NCBI RefSeq assembly: GCF_001425175.1 | Contig: NZ_LMDV01000008.1 | Location: 91,363 to 155,362 of the forward strand | Length of the DNA stretch: 64,000 nucleotides | Reading direction: 5' to 3' | Source: Nocardioides sp. Root1257 | GTDB taxonomy: Bacteria > Actinomycetota > Actinomycetes > Propionibacteriales > Nocardioidaceae | Part shown: positions 60,817 to 64,000 of the stretch, piece by piece | Layout: each line of letters opens with the position of its first letter | Numbering within the stretch: position 1 is the stretch's first letter | The notes under the pieces: model-generated | What the model was told of the DNA's origin: nothing | Databases searched by the model: none | The model's input: the letters and a program-made list of their open reading frames with translations, nothing else | Translations under genes and position numbers: made by a program

Positions 60817-62016
60817 ATGCCCGCCATGCAGAACTCGCGGGCCCGCGCCGCCACCGCCGCCGCCTTCCTCACCCAGGGGCTGATCCTGCTCAGCCTCACC
60901 ACGCGGCTGCCGGACTTCCAGGACAAGTGGCACCTGTCCGACGTGAAGCTGTCGCTGATCCTGCTGATGATGATCCTGCTGGCCGGCGTCGGCTCGGTGG
61001 TCGCCGAGACGCTCGCGAAGCGGCTCGACAGCGCGGTGCTGCTGCGGTCCGGCCTCCTGGTGATCGCCGTCGCGGTCCCCGTGCTGTGCCTGGCGCCGAC
61101 CACGGCCGTCTACATCGCCGGCATCGCCGGGTACGGCGTTGGGCTGGGCATCGTGGACGCCTGCACCAACATGCAGGCGGTCGCGCTCGAGCACCGCTAC
61201 GGCCGCCCCATCCTCCCGTCCTTCCACGGCGCCTGGACCCTCGGCGGTGTCGTCGGGGCGGTGATCGGGCTCGCCACCGCGTCGGCCCCGGTCGAGGTGA
61301 ACGCACTGGTCGGCCTGATCCCGCTGGCCGTCGCCTTCGGGCCGTTCCTGCCTCGCGACCACGGCCCGACCGAGCTCGCCACGAAGGTCGACGTCCCCTG
61401 GCGCCCGATCATCCTCGTGGGCGTCGCGATGGTGCTCTTCTACATGGTCGACACCGGCGTGCAGACCTGGGGACCGCTCTTCCTCGACCACACCTTCACC
61501 ACGCCCGAGAGGTACGTCGCGCTCTCGGCCCTCGCCTACCTGCTCGCCAGCGGTGCCGTGCGGATCGCCGGCGACCGCCTGGTCGCCCGGCTCGGCGTGG
61601 TCCCGATGCTCCGCGTCGGCGCGCTGGTCGGGGCCGGCGGCCTGGCGGTGGTCGTCTTCTCCCCCACCTGGCAGGTCGCGGTGCTCGGGTTCGCCGTCCT
61701 CGGCGCCGGCGTCGCGGTCGTGGCACCGCTGAGCTTCTCCGCCGCGGCCCGGATCGCGGGCGCCTCGGAGGCGGGGCAGGAGTTCGAGCCCGCCGTGCGC
61801 CAGGCGCGGGTCGACGCGGTGATCGCCCGGTTCAACCAGTTCAACTACGTCGGCGCCCTGCTCGGCTCGGTGATGACCGGGCTGGTCGGTCAGGACTCGC
61901 TGCGGATCGGCTTCGCCGTACCGATGATCCTGGTGCTCGGCATCATCCCCCTGGCCCCGGCGTTCGCGCCGAAGCTGGTGGCCGCCGTCAGTGCACCCCG
62001 GCCATCAGCTTCCTGA
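60817..62016 (+). CDS. Major facilitator superfamily transporter
   Basis: A 399-residue protein with about 12 membrane segments. N-terminal FLTQGLILLSLTTRLPDFQDKWHLS, a YGVGLGIVDACTNMQAVALEHRYG motif in the central region and GAWTLGGVVGAVIG resemble the FHS/fucose- or YfkF-like drug exporter group. The substrate is unknown. ATG 60817 or ATG 60826. It is divergent from the channel gene and its last 29 bases overlap the end of the convergent POT transporter gene. Confidence 0.82.
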   Translation: MPAMQNSRARAATAAAFLTQGLILLSLTTRLPDFQDKWHLSDVKLSLILLMMILLAGVGSVVAETLAKRLDSAVLLRSGLLVIAVAVPVLCLAPTTAVYIAGIAGYGVGLGIVDACTNMQAVALEHRYGRPILPSFHGAWTLGGVVGAVIGLATASAPVEVNALVGLIPLAVAFGPFLPRDHGPTELATKVDVPWRPIILVGVAMVLFYMVDTGVQTWGPLFLDHTFTTPERYVALSALAYLLASGAVRIAGDRLVARLGVVPMLRVGALVGAGGLAVVVFSPTWQVAVLGFAVLGAGVAVVAPLSFSAAARIAGASEAGQEFEPAVRQARVDAVIARFNQFNYVGALLGSVMTGLVGQDSLRIGFAVPMILVLGIIPLAPAFAPKLVAAVSAPRPSAS

Positions 62017-63460
62017 TCGGCTTCACGAACAGCAGGAGCAGTACGCCGACAGCGATCGCGACGAGGCCGATGATCAGGAAGTAGCCGGTCTCGTCGTCCG
62101 GGTCGTAGTACGCCGCCAGCCGGCCCGACATCGCCGTGCCGAGCGCGATCGAGAGGAAGTAGAGCGCCACCATCTGGGTGTGGTACTTCGCCGGCGCCAG
62201 CTTCGTCGACAGGGACAGACCCGGTGGTGAGATGAAGAGCTCCGCGAGCGTGAAGACCAGCAGGACCGCGGCGAGCGCCCACAGGTTGACCGTGTTCTCG
62301 CCGCTCGGTAGCGGCAGGAACATCAGGAACGCCAGGCCCATGAGCACCGTGCCGATCCCGAACTTCACCGGGGTCGACGGCTGGCGGCTGCCGAGCCGGG
62401 TCCACACCGCCGCGAACACCGGGGCGAGCGCGATGATGAAGACCGGGTTGATCGACTGCACCCACGACACCGGCATGGTCCAGCCGAAGAAGTCGCGATC
62501 GACCCGCTCGTCGGAGTAGATGGTCACGACCGTGAACTGCTGCTGGTAGAGCGACCAGAAGACGGCGTTCGTGATGAACATCGGGACGAACGACCACACC
62601 CGGCTCCGCTCCAGCGCTGAGACCTGGCTGCTGGTGAGCAGCAGCGCGAAGTAGGCGAGCGCGGCGGCGATGGTGATGCCGATGACCCAGTCGGAGAGGT
62701 TTCCGGCGTCTATCCAGCCGAACGCGACGAGCGCGCCGATCGCGATGAGGAAGGCGACCAGCGCCCCGGCGTACCGGATCCGCTCGGACGGCTCGAGCGG
62801 GTTGGGCACGACGCGGCTCGCGTCGGGCAGCCGCTTGCGTCCGATCGAGTACTGCACCAGCCCGAGGAACATGCCGATCGCGGCGAGCCCGAACCCCCAG
62901 TGGAAGCCCTTGTTCTCCTGGAACCAGCCGGTCAGCAGCGGGCCGACGAACGCGCCGATGTTGATGCCCATGTAGAACAGCGAGAAGCCGGCGTCGCGCC
63001 GCTCGTCCTGCTCGCTGTAGAGAGAGCCGACCAGCGAGGTCGCATTGGCCTTCACACCGCCACTGCCGAGCGCGATGAGCGGCAGGCCGATGGCGACGCC
63101 GGCGATGTCGGGCACGACGGCCAGCGCGATGTGGCCGAGCATCACGATCGACGCGGCGTAGAAGAGCGTCCGTTCGGCGCCGATCACCCGGTCGGCGAGC
63201 CAGGCGCCGAGGATGGTGGCGAGGTAGACGGCACCGCCGTACGCCCCGACGATGCCGGTCGCCGTGGCCTTGTCGATGCCGAGACCGCCCTGGTCGGCGG
63301 AGTAGTAGAGGTAGATCAGCAGGATGCCCTGCATGCCGTAGAAGCTGAACCGCTCCCACATCTCCACGCCGAAGAGGTTGGCCAGCGGCCGCGGCTGCCC
63401 GAAGAAGCCGCGGTCCAGGTCGTCACTCGATCCGGCGGGGTCCGTCGTCGACGTGGTCAT
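61988..63460 (-). CDS. dtpT: POT-family proton-dependent peptide transporter
   Basis: A 490-residue transporter of the PTR2/POT family. EMWERFSFYGMQGILLIYL carries the ExxER-type motif (EMWERF) used in proton coupling; LGSGGVKANATSLVG and FSLFYMGINIGAFVGPLL are POT signatures. It imports di- and tripeptides. Start ATG 63460 (frame to 63628 less likely). It overlaps the convergent MFS gene by 29 bases at its end. Confidence 0.92.
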   Translation of the reverse strand: MTTSTTDPAGSSDDLDRGFFGQPRPLANLFGVEMWERFSFYGMQGILLIYLYYSADQGGLGIDKATATGIVGAYGGAVYLATILGAWLADRVIGAERTLFYAASIVMLGHIALAVVPDIAGVAIGLPLIALGSGGVKANATSLVGSLYSEQDERRDAGFSLFYMGINIGAFVGPLLTGWFQENKGFHWGFGLAAIGMFLGLVQYSIGRKRLPDASRVVPNPLEPSERIRYAGALVAFLIAIGALVAFGWIDAGNLSDWVIGITIAAALAYFALLLTSSQVSALERSRVWSFVPMFITNAVFWSLYQQQFTVVTIYSDERVDRDFFGWTMPVSWVQSINPVFIIALAPVFAAVWTRLGSRQPSTPVKFGIGTVLMGLAFLMFLPLPSGENTVNLWALAAVLLVFTLAELFISPPGLSLSTKLAPAKYHTQMVALYFLSIALGTAMSGRLAAYYDPDDETGYFLIIGLVAIAVGVLLLLFVKPIRKLMAGVH

Positions 63461-63507
63461 CAGACCACCGTGCCCCGTCCACGACCGGGGACACAAGTCA
63501 GGCCAGG

Positions 63508-64000
63508 TCAGGCCTGCGGGCCGCCCCAGAACTTGTCCGGCACCGGGACGGGACGCCCGGGCTGCTCGCCGCCGCGGGCCTCGAGGTAGCTCGCCTTCGG
63601 GACCATCACCTTGCGGCGGAAGATGCACACGATCTTGCCGTCCTGGTTGTAGCCGATGGTCTCGACGTAGACGACGCCACGATCGTCCTTGGACTTGCTC
63701 TCGGTCTTCTCCAGCACCGTCGTCTCGCCGTACAGGGTGTCGCCGTGGAACGTCGGCGCGACGTGGCGCAGCGACTCGACCTCGAGGTTGGCGATCGCCT
63801 TGCCCGAGATGTCCGCGACGCTCATGCCGAGCAGGATCGAGTAGACGTAGTTGCCGACCACGACGTTCTTGCCGAACTGGGTCGTCTCCTCGGCGTAGTT
63901 GGCGTCGAGGTGCAACGGGTGGTGGTTCATCGTGAGCAGGCAGAACAGGTGGTCGTCGTACTCGGTCACCGTCTTGCCGGGCCAGTGCTTGTAGGTCGCG
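63508..64000 (-). CDS. MaoC-type dehydratase/hydratase (N-terminus cut by window)
   Basis: The gene runs off the right edge; 164 residues are visible. The hotdog fold has TMNHHPLHLDANYAEETTQFGKNVVVGNY, in which the Asp-x-x-x-x-His type hydratase motif is expected, then LRHVAPTFHGDTLYGETTVLEK and VCIFRRKVMVPKA. MaoC proteins hydrate enoyl-CoA esters or act in mesaconyl-CoA metabolism; this subfamily resembles mesaconyl-C4-CoA hydratase-like proteins. The residues ATYKHWPGKTVTEYDD continue upstream beyond the window. Confidence 0.85.
   Translation of the reverse strand, partial: ATYKHWPGKTVTEYDDHLFCLLTMNHHPLHLDANYAEETTQFGKNVVVGNYVYSILLGMSVADISGKAIANLEVESLRHVAPTFHGDTLYGETTVLEKTESKSKDDRGVVYVETIGYNQDGKIVCIFRRKVMVPKASYLEARGGEQPGRPVPVPDKFWGGPQA

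Overview
The window looks like a chromosome segment of a high-GC, rod-shaped actinomycete, most like Nocardioides or a close relative (Propionibacteriales). Support: very high G+C with frequent GTG starts; a WhiB1/WblE protein with the canonical four cysteines; the SigR-RsrA pair; the 24-residue actinobacterial ribosomal protein bL37; tandem clpP1-clpP2 with a ClgR-like box; two MocR regulators; and the order mreBCD-mrdA-rodA, ndk, folC-DUF4233, valS, clpX-clpP2-clpP1-tig. Many genes have a TAnnnT -10 box 6-7 bases before the start codon, as expected for leaderless mRNAs. The genus is inferred from gene content only.

Layout. 1-12.5 kb is rich in regulators: the end of an RsbW-like anti-sigma gene and its SigB/F-type sigma factor, whiB1, a PdtaS-type histidine kinase, a stand-alone acetolactate-synthase-like enzyme with a GNAT enzyme and a thioesterase, bL37, sigR-rsrA with a clear autoregulatory promoter, an SRAP protein with an alpha/beta hydrolase, a degenerate GGDEF-like protein, and a sigma factor fused to a zinc-finger anti-sigma-like and membrane region. 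12.5-24.4 kb holds aroA-rsgA, a methyltransferase bordered by a palindromic element inside 15-bp direct repeats, hisN, a CBS protein, a frameshifted PP2C phosphatase, an FKBP isomerase, DUF445, a cytidylyltransferase, an APC permease and a convergent MocR regulator.

24.4-29.6 kb is the accessory-looking part: a 680-bp intergenic patch of palindromes, a lipoprotein, a ceramidase-like membrane protein, and the most unusual locus, a small exported protein next to a SipW-type signal peptidase that carries an internal signal-peptide-like segment and four cysteine-paired CBM2-like repeats. An LLM flavin oxidoreductase-hemerythrin fusion and a Ca2+/H+ antiporter follow.

32.2-54 kb is conserved core: rodA, mrdA, mreD, mreC and mreB for wall elongation, ndk, a flavin-binding protein divergent from a second MocR regulator, folC, valS, clpX, clpP2, clpP1, tig, and tRNA-Pro and tRNA-Gly. 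54-64 kb has a PP2C phosphatase, a Nei-type glycosylase, rpiB, a lipase-like hydrolase, a FabH-type synthase, a CASTOR/POLLUX-like channel, an MFS and a POT transporter, and a MaoC-type hydratase cut by the window edge.

Functional threads are stress response and proteostasis (SigB/F-type sigma, SigR, Clp proteases, trigger factor), cell-wall elongation (Mre/Rod), and MocR control, where both MocR loci share the words AGTGGCC and GGATTGGCCC in the controlled intergenic region.
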